Below are positions 34,554 through 44,054 of a DNA stretch of 64,000 nt, in pieces; position 1 is the first letter of the stretch, and every line of letters begins with the position of its first letter. The DNA is taken from NCBI RefSeq assembly GCF_000021925.1, contig NC_011830.1, forward strand, positions 1,264,501 through 1,328,500. The letters run 5' to 3'. The stretch is from Desulfitobacterium hafniense DCB-2 (GTDB taxonomy: Bacteria > Bacillota > Desulfitobacteriia > Desulfitobacteriales > Desulfitobacteriaceae). The notes under the pieces are model-generated. The model worked only from the letters and a program-made list of their open reading frames with translations. It was not told where the DNA came from and ran no database searches. The position numbers were made by a program, and so were the translations under genes.

Positions 34554-35552
34554 GTGAAAACTTTGGGTATTGATGAAATGAAATTTATGAATCCACAGAA
34601 TCATGGCCAGTGCTTTTTACGTTTTTTGCTACTAATCATTCTTTCTTTTTCAATGCTTACAGGCTGCAGTAGCCAAGGAGAAGAGGCTATCGATATTGAT
34701 TTAGCCAACCGTTCTTATAATGAAGCCCGATCTAATTCCCCCGAAATATCCGATGCTATTTATTTTGGCTTTGACAGAAGATTAGAGACTAAAGAAGATG
34801 TAAAGATGTATGTTCCACTATTAAATTACTTAAGAAAAGAAACTGGATATCGATTTGAGATCCATGTTACTCCTGTCAACTCAAGTGTTGTTGAGGAGTT
34901 AGGACAAGGAAAAATTCAAATGGCAGCAATTGGAACACTAGGGTATTTACAAGCTTCTGAAACTTTTGGTGCAATTATTACCGTTAAAGGACTTAATAAT
35001 GAAGACAAGGATATGTATAAAGCTGCGATTGTGACCCGTCCTAATAGTCAAATAAAGGTGATATCAGACATAAGGGGGAGATCTTTTGCTTTCGGCGATC
35101 TTGCATCTACCCAAGGACACTTAATACCGAGAATCATGTTATCGCAAAAGGGGATAGAAATTATTTCGCTTAAGTATTATCAAAATTTCGCCTCTCATTC
35201 TGAAGTCGCAAATGCAGTTATGAGTGGCCGATTTGAAGCTGGCGGTATGCAAGATACATTGGCAAAATCTCTTGAGGACGCCGGTTTATTGAAAATTATC
35301 GCTGTTTCAGAGGAATATCCAAGTAGTGGTATCGCTTTTGCTAAAGGAGTAGATAAAGATGTTATTGATAAAATTACTCAGGCATTAGTAAAGTTCGATC
35401 CCGAAGGGGAAGATAAGGCAGGCCTTTACCATTGGGAAAGGTCTGAAATGCCACATGGTTTCACCTATGCCAACAATGAGGACTATAACGTATTAAGAAA
35501 CTGGGCCGATAAATTTGGTTTATTAAAAAAAATGGATGGTGAAAGCAAGTGA
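34554..35552 (+). CDS. Module 2 PhnD-type sensor lipoprotein
   Basis: About 330 residues, with lipobox SMLTGC after a hydrophobic stretch; the start may be GTG 34554 or an ATG slightly downstream, as no strong site is visible. The binding fold is closer to classic PhnD than the other two sensors: MAAIGTLGYLQ, SFAFGDLASTQGHLIP, NAVMSGRFEAGGMQDTL. The mature part has no Cys besides the lipid one. It should sense the substrate of module 2. Its stop overlaps the kinase start by four bases. Confidence 0.8.
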   Translation: MKTLGIDEMKFMNPQNHGQCFLRFLLLIILSFSMLTGCSSQGEEAIDIDLANRSYNEARSNSPEISDAIYFGFDRRLETKEDVKMYVPLLNYLRKETGYRFEIHVTPVNSSVVEELGQGKIQMAAIGTLGYLQASETFGAIITVKGLNNEDKDMYKAAIVTRPNSQIKVISDIRGRSFAFGDLASTQGHLIPRIMLSQKGIEIISLKYYQNFASHSEVANAVMSGRFEAGGMQDTLAKSLEDAGLLKIIAVSEEYPSSGIAFAKGVDKDVIDKITQALVKFDPEGEDKAGLYHWERSEMPHGFTYANNEDYNVLRNWADKFGLLKKMDGESK

Positions 35553-37888
35553 AACTAAGCACCAAGATGATTATCATTACAGTAATATTGATTGTTGTCA
35601 TGGGGCTTTTAACTATGGGTGCAATCTCCACAATTGTTGAGCAAGCGATGACTCAACAGTTAGAGGAACAGGGCTTAACTTATTCGCGAATGGCCGCGGA
35701 TAATGTTGCTAACCCTCTACTTGATGGAAACGTTCTCATCGTACAGCGTACAATAGAAAACTTGCTGCAAACTGGTTCAGGAATATCCTATGTCTATGTT
35801 ATTGATAATTACGGGAATGTGATTGCTCATACATTTAGTGGGGGGTTCCCAAGTAATTTGACAAACATTAATATTTTAGGATCCAATCAAATGAAGAATA
35901 CTATACTTTTAAATATGCAGTCACAGGGCTTAATCCGTGATGTAGGAGTTCGTATTTTAGAGGGACTAAATGCCGAAATTCATATTGGATTTAGTCAAAA
36001 TAGCATTTTGCAATGGGTTTATAATGTAAGGAAACTCATGTTGAATCTTACACTATACGGAGTTTTACTTGGAGCAGTTGCAGCTCTAATTTTAAGTACT
36101 TTAATTACAAGACCATTAAAAAGGTTAGCTTCTTATGCTCTTCGACTCGGTAAGGGGGATCTAGAAGAGGATATCGTTATAAGAGGTAAGGATGAAATCG
36201 TAGAATTAGCACTCTGCCTAAATCGAATGAGGAAGGACTTATTTACGGGTATGCAGATGCTAAGGCAATCTGAGGAGAGTAATCGAACACTACTCGAAGC
36301 CATAAGTGCCGCCGGGGAAGGGATTGCAGTATTTCAAGATAACCTAAATAAAAAAGGTACCATGAAGTTCGTAAACGAACAATACGAAAATTTAACAGGA
36401 TATACCAAAGCAGAACTTTTAGAAATGGAAGCCAACGAGATCATAGATTCTGAAAGCGGAAAGCAGATTGAAGAGGTCTGGGAACGTTCAAAGCATGGGC
36501 TAAATCTACCAAAGCAAATTGAAATTCTTTTTAATAGAAAAGACGGTACAAAACTCTACATGGAAGCAAGTTATTGTAATATTACCTATGAGGGAAATCC
36601 GGCCATTATCTCTATAACCAGAGATATAACAGAGAAAAAGAAAACTTCTATGGAAATTATCCGAAAAAATCGTGAACTAGCCGCACTAAATGAGCTTTCT
36701 AAAGCAATAAGTGGTCATATGAACTTGAAAGACAAATTATATGAGGCATTGAATACAATACTTCAAGTTGTTGGAAAACAAGCTGGTTGGATTTTCTTAT
36801 ATAATGAAAGAGATAATGATAATAAAGCTGAATTAATGTGTCAAATTGGTATTTTGCCTGAAGAAGCTTTGACCCAGACTAAACAATTTCAAAGTTGTAG
36901 TAACTTTCCAAAACCAAACTCAAACTCTATTCAAGTGCATTCTTCATTGAGTACAGCTTGCTCTATTAAACAATTATATTTACCTGATGGAACAAAAGCC
37001 TTAAGCCACGTATATGTACCCCTAAGTTATAAAGATAGAGTTTTGGGAGTTTTAAATATTATCGCTTCTAACTTAGAATCATTTACAAAAGAAGATCTTA
37101 ACCTGTTGAATTCGATTGGGTTGCAGCTTGGTGTAGCAATCGAAAATGCCGAGTTGTGGGTTGAACTCAACAAGAAAGAGATGTTAAGGAAGCAGCTCTT
37201 AAATAAGGTAATTACAGCACAAGAGGAAGAACGAAAACGAATTTCTCGGGAATTACATGATGAAAGCAGTCAATCAATTGCAGCGCTTGGTGTAGGTCTA
37301 AAATCCGTTATTGAAATTATGGAATTTGACAAGGAGTATGCTTTAACGGTTCTAGAAGATTTAAAGAATAATACTTCGTCGATTCTAAAAGAATTACATC
37401 AAATTATTTATGATTTAAGACCATCTCTTCTAGATGATTTAGGACTGTTGCCTGCAATACGGTGGTATGTAGAAAGTCGATTAAGTAACACAGGGATTAA
37501 ACCTCATGTTGCATTTACTGGAGACCCATTACGACTAACTGACGAAACAGAAATAACAATTTTTCGTATTGTCCAAGAATCGATTACCAATGCAGTTAAA
37601 TACTCGAATGCCAAAAACCTATATTTGGGATTAGAATTTGGTCAGGATTCTTTATTTGTATATATTGAAGATGATGGTGATGGGTTTAATATAGAAAAAG
37701 CGTTAGCTCAAAAAGATGGAAAGGAATCATTCGGACTATTAGGAATGACGGAGAGAGCAGAACTTATAGGGGGAGAAATAGAAATAAAATCTAGGAGTAA
37801 TAATGGTACTCGGATAGAACTAAAGTTGGATTATCAAAATTTTGAGGAGGACAGATATGAAGAAAATCAAGGTCTTTCTGGTCGATGA
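35549..37888 (+). CDS. Module 2 histidine kinase with HAMP, PAS and GAF domains
   Basis: 779 residues, much longer than the kinases of modules 1 and 3. Order: membrane helix (8-30), extracytoplasmic loop, second helix (about 165-190), HAMP, PAS (about 250-365), GAF (about 380-530), HisKA_3 with His570 in ISRELHDESSQ, and ATPase domain (EDDGDGFN, GLLGMTERAEL). The added cytoplasmic sensor domains imply a second input, perhaps redox state. GTG start overlaps the sensor gene. Bases are visibly richer in A and T than in module 1. Confidence 0.9.
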   Translation: MKLSTKMIIITVILIVVMGLLTMGAISTIVEQAMTQQLEEQGLTYSRMAADNVANPLLDGNVLIVQRTIENLLQTGSGISYVYVIDNYGNVIAHTFSGGFPSNLTNINILGSNQMKNTILLNMQSQGLIRDVGVRILEGLNAEIHIGFSQNSILQWVYNVRKLMLNLTLYGVLLGAVAALILSTLITRPLKRLASYALRLGKGDLEEDIVIRGKDEIVELALCLNRMRKDLFTGMQMLRQSEESNRTLLEAISAAGEGIAVFQDNLNKKGTMKFVNEQYENLTGYTKAELLEMEANEIIDSESGKQIEEVWERSKHGLNLPKQIEILFNRKDGTKLYMEASYCNITYEGNPAIISITRDITEKKKTSMEIIRKNRELAALNELSKAISGHMNLKDKLYEALNTILQVVGKQAGWIFLYNERDNDNKAELMCQIGILPEEALTQTKQFQSCSNFPKPNSNSIQVHSSLSTACSIKQLYLPDGTKALSHVYVPLSYKDRVLGVLNIIASNLESFTKEDLNLLNSIGLQLGVAIENAELWVELNKKEMLRKQLLNKVITAQEEERKRISRELHDESSQSIAALGVGLKSVIEIMEFDKEYALTVLEDLKNNTSSILKELHQIIYDLRPSLLDDLGLLPAIRWYVESRLSNTGIKPHVAFTGDPLRLTDETEITIFRIVQESITNAVKYSNAKNLYLGLEFGQDSLFVYIEDDGDGFNIEKALAQKDGKESFGLLGMTERAELIGGEIEIKSRSNNGTRIELKLDYQNFEEDRYEENQGLSGR

Positions 37889-38495
37889 CCATACTATTTT
37901 TCGTCAGGGTATTAGATTACTTTTAAAGTTGCAAAGTGATCTAGAAGTAATTGGCGAAGCGGATAATGGTGCTCAAGCAGTATTGATGGTGCAGCAATTA
38001 AATCCCGATGTTGTTTTGATGGACATTGCAATGAAAGGAATGGATGGACTAACGGCTACAAAAGATATTCTTGCAGCGTCTCCAAAGACCAAAGTCATTC
38101 TTCTAACCCAACATGAAAATAAAGAATACATTCTTCCAGCTTTAAAGATTGGTGCGGCAGGTTATGTTCTTAAACGGGCAGCAGCCGATGAAGTAGTAAA
38201 TGCTATTCGAACAACGTACCAGGGACGTTCATTTTTAGATCCTGAAATATCAGATATTGTGGTTAATGCTTATAGGCATGGAAGTGAAGATGAATATGAG
38301 ACTTTAACCGAGCGAGAAAGAGAAATCCTTATCCTTCTTGCGAAGGGGCATACCAATAATGAAATCGCTCCTATTTTAAATATTAGTGCCAAGACCGTTG
38401 ATTATCATCGATCCAATCTCATGAAAAAGTTAAATCTTCATAGTAAAGTGGAATTAACTAAGTATGCATTAAAAAGAGGTCTTATCCACACCTAA
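37857..38495 (+). CDS. Module 2 NarL/FixJ response regulator
   Basis: About 212 residues from ATG 37857, which follows GAGGAGG; it overlaps the kinase end by 32 bases. Receiver: VDDH pocket, Asp56 in VLMDIAMKG, Lys in GYVLKRAA. Output: LuxR-type helix-turn-helix (LTEREREILILLAKGHTNNE, then KTVDYHRSNLMKKL). It is expected to control the reductase genes 195 bases downstream. That gap holds only an imperfect hairpin (about 38537-38575). Confidence 0.92.
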   Translation: MKKIKVFLVDDHTIFRQGIRLLLKLQSDLEVIGEADNGAQAVLMVQQLNPDVVLMDIAMKGMDGLTATKDILAASPKTKVILLTQHENKEYILPALKIGAAGYVLKRAAADEVVNAIRTTYQGRSFLDPEISDIVVNAYRHGSEDEYETLTEREREILILLAKGHTNNEIAPILNISAKTVDYHRSNLMKKLNLHSKVELTKYALKRGLIHT

Positions 38496-38689
38496 ACTAA
38501 TTTTACCAAGGTGTTTACCCAGGGTGCTTTTCGGGTGATTGCTGTAATTTATTATTACATTCACCTGATACTAGCATCCTGTTTATTTTTGTAGAATGAA
38601 TTAGGACTTGTGAAAGTGAGTGTAAGGAGTGATATTTAATTTTTTGTAACTTCAAAGTTCTTATTAAAAAATGGTAAGGAGGTCAGGGT

Positions 38690-39271
38690 ATGCCCCAAGA
38701 TAACAAACAAAAAAAATATGGCATGGTGATTGATCTAAGGAAATGCGTAGGATGCATGTCATGCTCAGTATCCTGCAAAATGGAAAATGGAGTTGCCTTT
38801 GGTGTTTTCAGATCATGGGTGAACATGACTGAAAAAGGTGATTTCCCAACGGTCAAGAGATATTATCAACCAAGACTTTGCAATCATTGCGAGAATGCTC
38901 CCTGTGTAGAGGTCTGTCCCGTTAAAGCTTCTTATAAGCGTGAAGATGGTATGGTATTGCTTGATAAGAAGAAGTGTATTGGCTGTGGCTACTGTGTAGC
39001 TTCATGCCCTTATAATGCTCGTTATATGAGCAAAACCCAAAAAGTTGCAGATAAATGTACCTTCTGTGATCATCGTGTAGATAACGGCGGTGAACCAGCC
39101 TGTGTAAAAAACTGTATGGGCAAAGCTCGGATTTTTGGAGATCTAAATGATCCCAGCAGCGAAGTCTCTCAGCTTATTTCTCGAAATGCTGTTCAAGTGA
39201 TTAAGCCGGAAAAAGGAACAAAACCTCAAGTATTCTATATATCGGCTGACTTTAATCAACAGCCCAAGTAA
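38690..39271 (+). CDS. Module 2 four-cluster ferredoxin subunit
   Basis: 193 residues with four [4Fe-4S] Cys groups: CVGCMSCSVSCKMENG, CNHCENAPCVEVCPVKA, CIGCGYCVASCPYNAR and CTFCDHR...CVKNC. Close in length and spacing to the module 1 protein, ending with an alike segment PQVFYISADF. It links the NrfD anchor to the catalytic subunit. AAGGAGG precedes ATG; the anchor gene starts 14 bases after its stop. Confidence 0.9.
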   Translation: MPQDNKQKKYGMVIDLRKCVGCMSCSVSCKMENGVAFGVFRSWVNMTEKGDFPTVKRYYQPRLCNHCENAPCVEVCPVKASYKREDGMVLLDKKKCIGCGYCVASCPYNARYMSKTQKVADKCTFCDHRVDNGGEPACVKNCMGKARIFGDLNDPSSEVSQLISRNAVQVIKPEKGTKPQVFYISADFNQQPK

Positions 39272-39285
39272 GGAGGGGAAATCAA

Positions 39286-40203
39286 TTGACGGTTAATGAT
39301 ATGTATACATTTATGAATGAATCAAATTGGAATGCATTGGTTCCATTTTATTTCTTCTTAATTAGCATTAGTGCAGGCAGTGTAATGATTGCCTCTTTAA
39401 GCACAGTATTTGGTATGAAGCAGTATGACGTAATTGTTCGCCCAGCAGCATTTACTTCCTTAGCTACCCTCATACTAGCTCCCGTGTTCTTAATTCTCGA
39501 TCTTCAACAACCGATGCGTTTCTTATATGTAATCAATCCACTTAATTTTAATATTCAGTCCCCTATGTCTTGGGGAGGATGGCTCCTCATTTTGTACGGA
39601 ATTACCTTGCTCTTATTTGCGAAAAGATTCATCACAGGTTCAGTTTCAGTGCAAGCCGTTGCAGAGACAGCTGCAACAGCAAATGGAAACAAAAGTCTGA
39701 GCAGCATAGTCTTTGTGCTTGCCTTATTATTAAGTGCTTACCCAGGATTCGAATTGGGTATGATTAGTGCGAAAGCATTATGGAATACTCAGCTACTTCC
39801 TATATACTTCATAACGACAAGTCTCCTCGCCGGATTGGGTATTCTTTTACTCGTAACCCAATTTACCGCAAAGAAAGAGTTAAATGATAAGTTTATCTCT
39901 TCAGTTACAAGGATAACGATCAGCTTAATCGTAATTAGCCTTGTATGGATTGCCTCCAGAAGCCTGATTTTAACAACTTCCGGACTTGAATCGCAATTAG
40001 CCGCACAAACTCTTTGGAAATCGGCATGGTTCCTTGGAGGAGAGTTAGCACTGGGATTGCTTGCACCTCTTGCTCTTTTGCTCTTTGGCAATGTAAGCAA
40101 AAATCGTACCGTACTAACGATAGTTTCAGTGTTATTGTTGATCGGAGCATTCTCTATGAGGTATTCCTTAGTGTTTGCTGGCCTTGCCGCGGTAATGTCG
40201 TAA
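39286..40203 (+). CDS. Module 2 NrfD-type membrane anchor
   Basis: 305 residues, eight or nine hydrophobic helices. YFFLISISAGSVM in helix 1, DLQQPMRF at a helix end, QSPMSWGGW and ALWNTQLLPIYF parallel the module 1 anchor. TTG start with AAGGAGGGG at good spacing. It should oxidise menaquinol and pass electrons to the Fe-S subunit. About 45 residues shorter than the module 1 anchor. Confidence 0.87.
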   Translation: MTVNDMYTFMNESNWNALVPFYFFLISISAGSVMIASLSTVFGMKQYDVIVRPAAFTSLATLILAPVFLILDLQQPMRFLYVINPLNFNIQSPMSWGGWLLILYGITLLLFAKRFITGSVSVQAVAETAATANGNKSLSSIVFVLALLLSAYPGFELGMISAKALWNTQLLPIYFITTSLLAGLGILLLVTQFTAKKELNDKFISSVTRITISLIVISLVWIASRSLILTTSGLESQLAAQTLWKSAWFLGGELALGLLAPLALLLFGNVSKNRTVLTIVSVLLLIGAFSMRYSLVFAGLAAVMS

Positions 40204-40249
40204 GGTCATGCCCGGTGTGAAATTTAAGAATTAGTCAAGGAGGTATAGT

Positions 40250-43093
40250 ATGTCTAGCAAAAACAATTCCTTTTCTCTATCAAGAAGGAATTTCTTAAAA
40301 ATTTCCGCTGCGGTTTCAGCTACAGCAGGATTGGGTCTTGGCGCGAATATGCTGAACATTAAAGAAGTTTCAGCAGAGGAATCTGAGAAACTGGCAAAAA
40401 GTTTAGGTAATGTAGAAGTAAAATATACCGCAGATGTAATGTGCCCGAGTGAGTGCGCGATGGAAATGTGGGTCAAGGACGGTCGTATTGTTAAGATTTA
40501 CGGGAATGATAGCTGTCCTTTTAACGATGGTGCTTGCTGTGCTAAAGGTGCATCCGGTATGCAATTGGTTTACTCTCCAGACCGTAATAAGTATCCTATG
40601 ATCAGAGAAGGAGAGCGCGGAGAAGGAAAGTTTAGACGCGCAACTTGGGAAGAAGCTATTGACTATATCGGAAAGAAATTAGTCGATATCAAGAAAAACT
40701 ACGGTGCCGAATCAGTAATCATGGATTGTGGGGATGTTACAGACCGTGACCAATATTATCGTTTGTTTCATGCGTACGGGACCCCGAACTGCGTAGAACA
40801 TGGCTCTATCTGTGATACTCCACGTCGTCATGGACCTAAGCTCATGTTAGGTGGTAAACGAATTGAGCCTGATGTTATGCGGCCAGTCCTCGTTAGGCAA
40901 CCAGATGGTAGCCTCAAAAAGGACTACACCTACTATTCTAAACTAATAATTTACGTTGGTTGGAATCCATTTGTAGCCACTCGGATAAACTATGAGAGCC
41001 GCGGAACCGTGGGAGCTAAAGTAGAAAATGGCTGCAAGGTGATTGTAGTCGATCCCGCTCACACCAATACAGCTTCGCAAGCGGATCTTTGGATGCCGAT
41101 TAGACCGGGTACAGACGGTGATCTCTTTGCGGCAATGCTAAGATATATCCTCGAAAACGATAATCAAAATAACCCCTTAACAAAATATATTGATTGGAGT
41201 TTCAAGGAACTTAGTGTTGGCTGGGATGAGTTTGAGAAAGAATTCAAAACTTGGTGGGGTAAAAATGACCCCATTAACGGTAAATCTTACTTTAGCTTAG
41301 ACTGGGCAGCTGATAGAACTGGACTCCCTAAGGAACAAATTGCTCAGGTGGCTCACGAGTTCGGTATAACGAAACCGGCAGCTCTCGTTTGGGGTATGCA
41401 AAGCCCCGGTCACCACTTCAATGGCTATCCAGCATCCATTCTAGGAACGGCGCTCAATATTATCACTGGAAATATTGACGTTCCGGGTGGTGCAATTGAT
41501 ACTGAACTCGTGAAGAGTGACAAGGGTGGCGACGCTAAAGGGTCTAACTTTAAGAAAAAGAAGGTTAAAAGAGTCATTGGTGATCAAGAAGTTGAATCCG
41601 AAGTAGAAAGTCTCCATATGGATTGGTATGGTGATTGGCCTGCTGCATGGGATGATGTTGTAGGAGACTACCCAAGAAGATTTAGAGAAGGTGTCACTCT
41701 AAATTATGGACCATTCAAGGGACATAAATATCCCATCAAAGGCTTTATGATTCGCACCGGTAACCCAGTAATGACCGGTGGAAATACGAGGGACTGGATT
41801 GATGCCCTAACGGCAAAGGATTCCAATGGGAACTATAAAGTAGAACTTGTCGTCAATATCGATACGCTGTACTTGGAAACCGGTATGTATGCAGATGTTA
41901 TTCTTCCGGAAGCAAGTTATGCTGAACGGATGAGTCTATCTGATGTATACCCATCACATCAAGTTCTCTGGTTAAGAGATCGAGTAATCAATCCGCTTCA
42001 TGAAGCTAAATGTCCGACTGACATAATGAATATGCTAGCTAAAAAATTTAATGAATTGGGTGATTCGGACTTCAAGGCAAGCGATTTTTGGGATAAGTAT
42101 AAGAGTGAAGAGGATTTCGTTAATGAAATGCTGGCACCCGCCCCGGGACGAAATCATGCAGGAGAGCCTGTACCCTATCCCCATCTTCCTTTAGGATATA
42201 AACTTATAGGAACCCCTGACTCCCTTGATGCTGGCCGGGTAACAATTGACCATGAGAAAAAGACAGTAAAAGGTGAACCTGTTACTGTTGATTGGATGCG
42301 TAACAACAAAGGCGTAGCTGTTTGGCCTATGAGTTGGAACCGCTTTAAGATCTATGATAAAGAAGCAGGTAAGCATGTGGCAAGTAAGGCCGTGGCCAAA
42401 ACGAATTCTAAGCTGTTCGAATTCACATTTAGTGGTTATGATAAGTACAACAAGCTCATTAGCGAAACCGGTATTATCCCACGAGGACTAAAAGAAATTG
42501 GATATGATAAATATCCTAATACTTTCTACTGGTTCGAAACAAAGTGGAATCCTTATACCAATACGGAATATGCAAAGTATAAGGATGAGTATCCATTCCA
42601 GCTCATATGCGGTCGTGTTCACCATGCAATGACGGGAACCCAAATGGTACCTTGGTTATCTGAGACACCGGTAGAAGGAATATGGATGCCATTGAATAAC
42701 TCGTTTAAGCATAAAATTATTGATATGAATGCTAAAGGCGAGTTAGAAGAAGTCGAGAAAGAATTTATGGAAGGGACTTTATGTGTAGGCACGATTGCCA
42801 TTAATGCTAGCGATGCTAAAGCATTAGGTCTGAAAACCGGAGATTTAGCTATTTTAGAGAATCCTCTCGGCGCACAAGAAAAGGGTAAGGTTTTTGTTAC
42901 AGAGGGAATGCGACCGGGTACAATCAAACTTGGATTCGGTACGGGTGGCCGCTTCTCACCTGGAATTGGCCCAACTTCTAAGAGTAAGGACTATACTCCA
43001 AACCACAGTGGTTTAGTTGATCCGAATGCTCATAGCCCGATTATGGGTATGCCCTGTTATGCCGATATGATTATCAAAGTCGAAAAAGCATAA
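40250..43093 (+). CDS. Module 2 catalytic molybdopterin subunit, unclassified, Asp in place of first Fe-S Cys
   Basis: 947 residues. Tat signal LSRRNFLKISAAVS. The N-terminal cluster motif reads Asp62-x2-Cys65-x3-Cys69-x27-Cys97-A-K-G; the codon at position 62 is GAT in TADVMCPSEC, so the usual first Cys is Asp. The likely molybdenum ligand is Cys188 in HGSICDTPRRHGPK. Cofactor-binding blocks follow (VIVVDPAHTNTASQADLW, GNIDVPGGAID, RTGNPVMTGG, GYADMI-like end). It is neither ArrA nor TtrA by motifs. The substrate is unknown; the neighbours suggest an arsenic, antimony, selenium or sulfur oxyanion. Confidence 0.8.
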   Translation: MSSKNNSFSLSRRNFLKISAAVSATAGLGLGANMLNIKEVSAEESEKLAKSLGNVEVKYTADVMCPSECAMEMWVKDGRIVKIYGNDSCPFNDGACCAKGASGMQLVYSPDRNKYPMIREGERGEGKFRRATWEEAIDYIGKKLVDIKKNYGAESVIMDCGDVTDRDQYYRLFHAYGTPNCVEHGSICDTPRRHGPKLMLGGKRIEPDVMRPVLVRQPDGSLKKDYTYYSKLIIYVGWNPFVATRINYESRGTVGAKVENGCKVIVVDPAHTNTASQADLWMPIRPGTDGDLFAAMLRYILENDNQNNPLTKYIDWSFKELSVGWDEFEKEFKTWWGKNDPINGKSYFSLDWAADRTGLPKEQIAQVAHEFGITKPAALVWGMQSPGHHFNGYPASILGTALNIITGNIDVPGGAIDTELVKSDKGGDAKGSNFKKKKVKRVIGDQEVESEVESLHMDWYGDWPAAWDDVVGDYPRRFREGVTLNYGPFKGHKYPIKGFMIRTGNPVMTGGNTRDWIDALTAKDSNGNYKVELVVNIDTLYLETGMYADVILPEASYAERMSLSDVYPSHQVLWLRDRVINPLHEAKCPTDIMNMLAKKFNELGDSDFKASDFWDKYKSEEDFVNEMLAPAPGRNHAGEPVPYPHLPLGYKLIGTPDSLDAGRVTIDHEKKTVKGEPVTVDWMRNNKGVAVWPMSWNRFKIYDKEAGKHVASKAVAKTNSKLFEFTFSGYDKYNKLISETGIIPRGLKEIGYDKYPNTFYWFETKWNPYTNTEYAKYKDEYPFQLICGRVHHAMTGTQMVPWLSETPVEGIWMPLNNSFKHKIIDMNAKGELEEVEKEFMEGTLCVGTIAINASDAKALGLKTGDLAILENPLGAQEKGKVFVTEGMRPGTIKLGFGTGGRFSPGIGPTSKSKDYTPNHSGLVDPNAHSPIMGMPCYADMIIKVEKA

Positions 43094-43106
43094 GTAATAT
43101 TCTAGA

Positions 43107-43132
43107 GGAGCCAGGGCACTCGCTCTGGCTCC
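43107..43132 (+). promoter_or_regulatory. Hairpin before the module 2 torD gene
   Basis: GGAGCCAG (43107-43114) pairs with CTGGCTCC (43125-43132), ten-base loop, no T-run. It sits 13 bases after the catalytic gene and just before the chaperone gene. Confidence 0.65.
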
Positions 43133-43165
43133 ATGTCCCTTTCGGAAAGAATGGAGGCTAGTTCA

Positions 43166-43855
43166 ATGGAAATCCAAGAACTAAAACAGATCTTTATCAC
43201 ACAACAAGAACTTTATCGTTTCCTGAGTAACGTTATTACTTTAGGGCCTAAGAAGGAACTTCTTGATCGCTTTCAAGGTGTATATAGTGAATTGATCCAT
43301 GAAGAAGCAGACGATGATAATTTAGTAAAAGGCTTAATTACGATTCAAATGTCACTACGTGGAAAAGACCTTGCTTCTTATGAAGCGGTTTTGACTAGAG
43401 AATATACGAGGCTGTTTATTGGTCCGGGAAAACCACCTGTAAGCCCATACGCCTCAATCTATATAAGTGATGAACCCAAGCCAAGGCTAATGGATGAAAG
43501 CACGATTGAAGTTCGCAAGCAATACCTCGATGCCAATATCGTGATGGCGAATATGAATTCTGTTCCAGATGACTTTTTAGGTGCAGAACTTGAGTATATC
43601 AATTATTTAACCATTAAATCTTTAGAGGCGATTAAGAACTCAGAGTCCGAAGAATTAGGGTTGTTTCTTCTAAAGCAGGAAGACTTTATTAGTAATCATT
43701 TAGCCACTTGGATTCCTAAATTTTCAGAAAGAATATTTGAATTTACATCAGAAGATTTCTTTAAAGGCATGGCATTACTTTTGAATGGTTTAATTAATTC
43801 GCACTTAGCAATCTTAGAAGACTTTAAATATAGCCTTAAGGTTTTCATGGACTAG
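43166..43855 (+). CDS. Module 2 TorD-family chaperone
   Basis: 229 residues from ATG 43166, preceded by GGAGG; ATG 43133 directly abuts the hairpin and has no site. Family blocks: QQELYRFLSNVITLGP, LTREYTRLFIGPGKPPVSPY, STIEVRKQYLDANI, LGAELEYINYLTIKSLE and a helical end. It should bind the Tat signal of the module 2 catalytic subunit. Last gene of the operon. Confidence 0.88.
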   Translation: MEIQELKQIFITQQELYRFLSNVITLGPKKELLDRFQGVYSELIHEEADDDNLVKGLITIQMSLRGKDLASYEAVLTREYTRLFIGPGKPPVSPYASIYISDEPKPRLMDESTIEVRKQYLDANIVMANMNSVPDDFLGAELEYINYLTIKSLEAIKNSESEELGLFLLKQEDFISNHLATWIPKFSERIFEFTSEDFFKGMALLLNGLINSHLAILEDFKYSLKVFMD

Positions 43856-43952
43856 GTTATCTCTCTCTATCCCCAATATCTATATCCAAAGCCTGTCTGT
43901 TCAAGGCGATCGGGCCAGAATAATGCACTTGTGACCAGGAATAATAATCTTT

Positions 43953-43990
43953 ATTGAACCATCCTCAATTAGTAGCGAGGATGGTTCAAT
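43953..43990 (+). terminator. Hairpin after module 2, abutting the arsC promoter
   Basis: 14-bp stem ATTGAACCATCCTC (43953-43966) with 43977-43990, ten-base loop. It ends in the first T of the arsC -35 box. There is no T-run, so termination is likely but not certain. Confidence 0.6.
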
Positions 43991-44020
43991 TGACATATCG
44001 GCAAATAAGCATATACTTAT
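43990..44020 (+). promoter_or_regulatory. arsC promoter with ArsR-type operator
   Basis: TTGACA (43990-43995) and TATACT (44012-44017) are 16 bases apart. ATAAG-N6-CTTAT (44005-44020) covers the -10 box, with the same 5-6-5 layout as the operators before arsR(2) and arsM. Confidence 0.7.
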
Positions 44021-44054
44021 ATTGTACGACGAAATTTTACTAGGGAGGAAATTT

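Noticed and set aside
40250..43093. Calling the module 2 catalytic subunit a nitrate reductase-type (type II) enzyme
   Set aside because: The HxxxCxxxC motif is absent and the probable molybdenum ligand is Cys188, not Asp.
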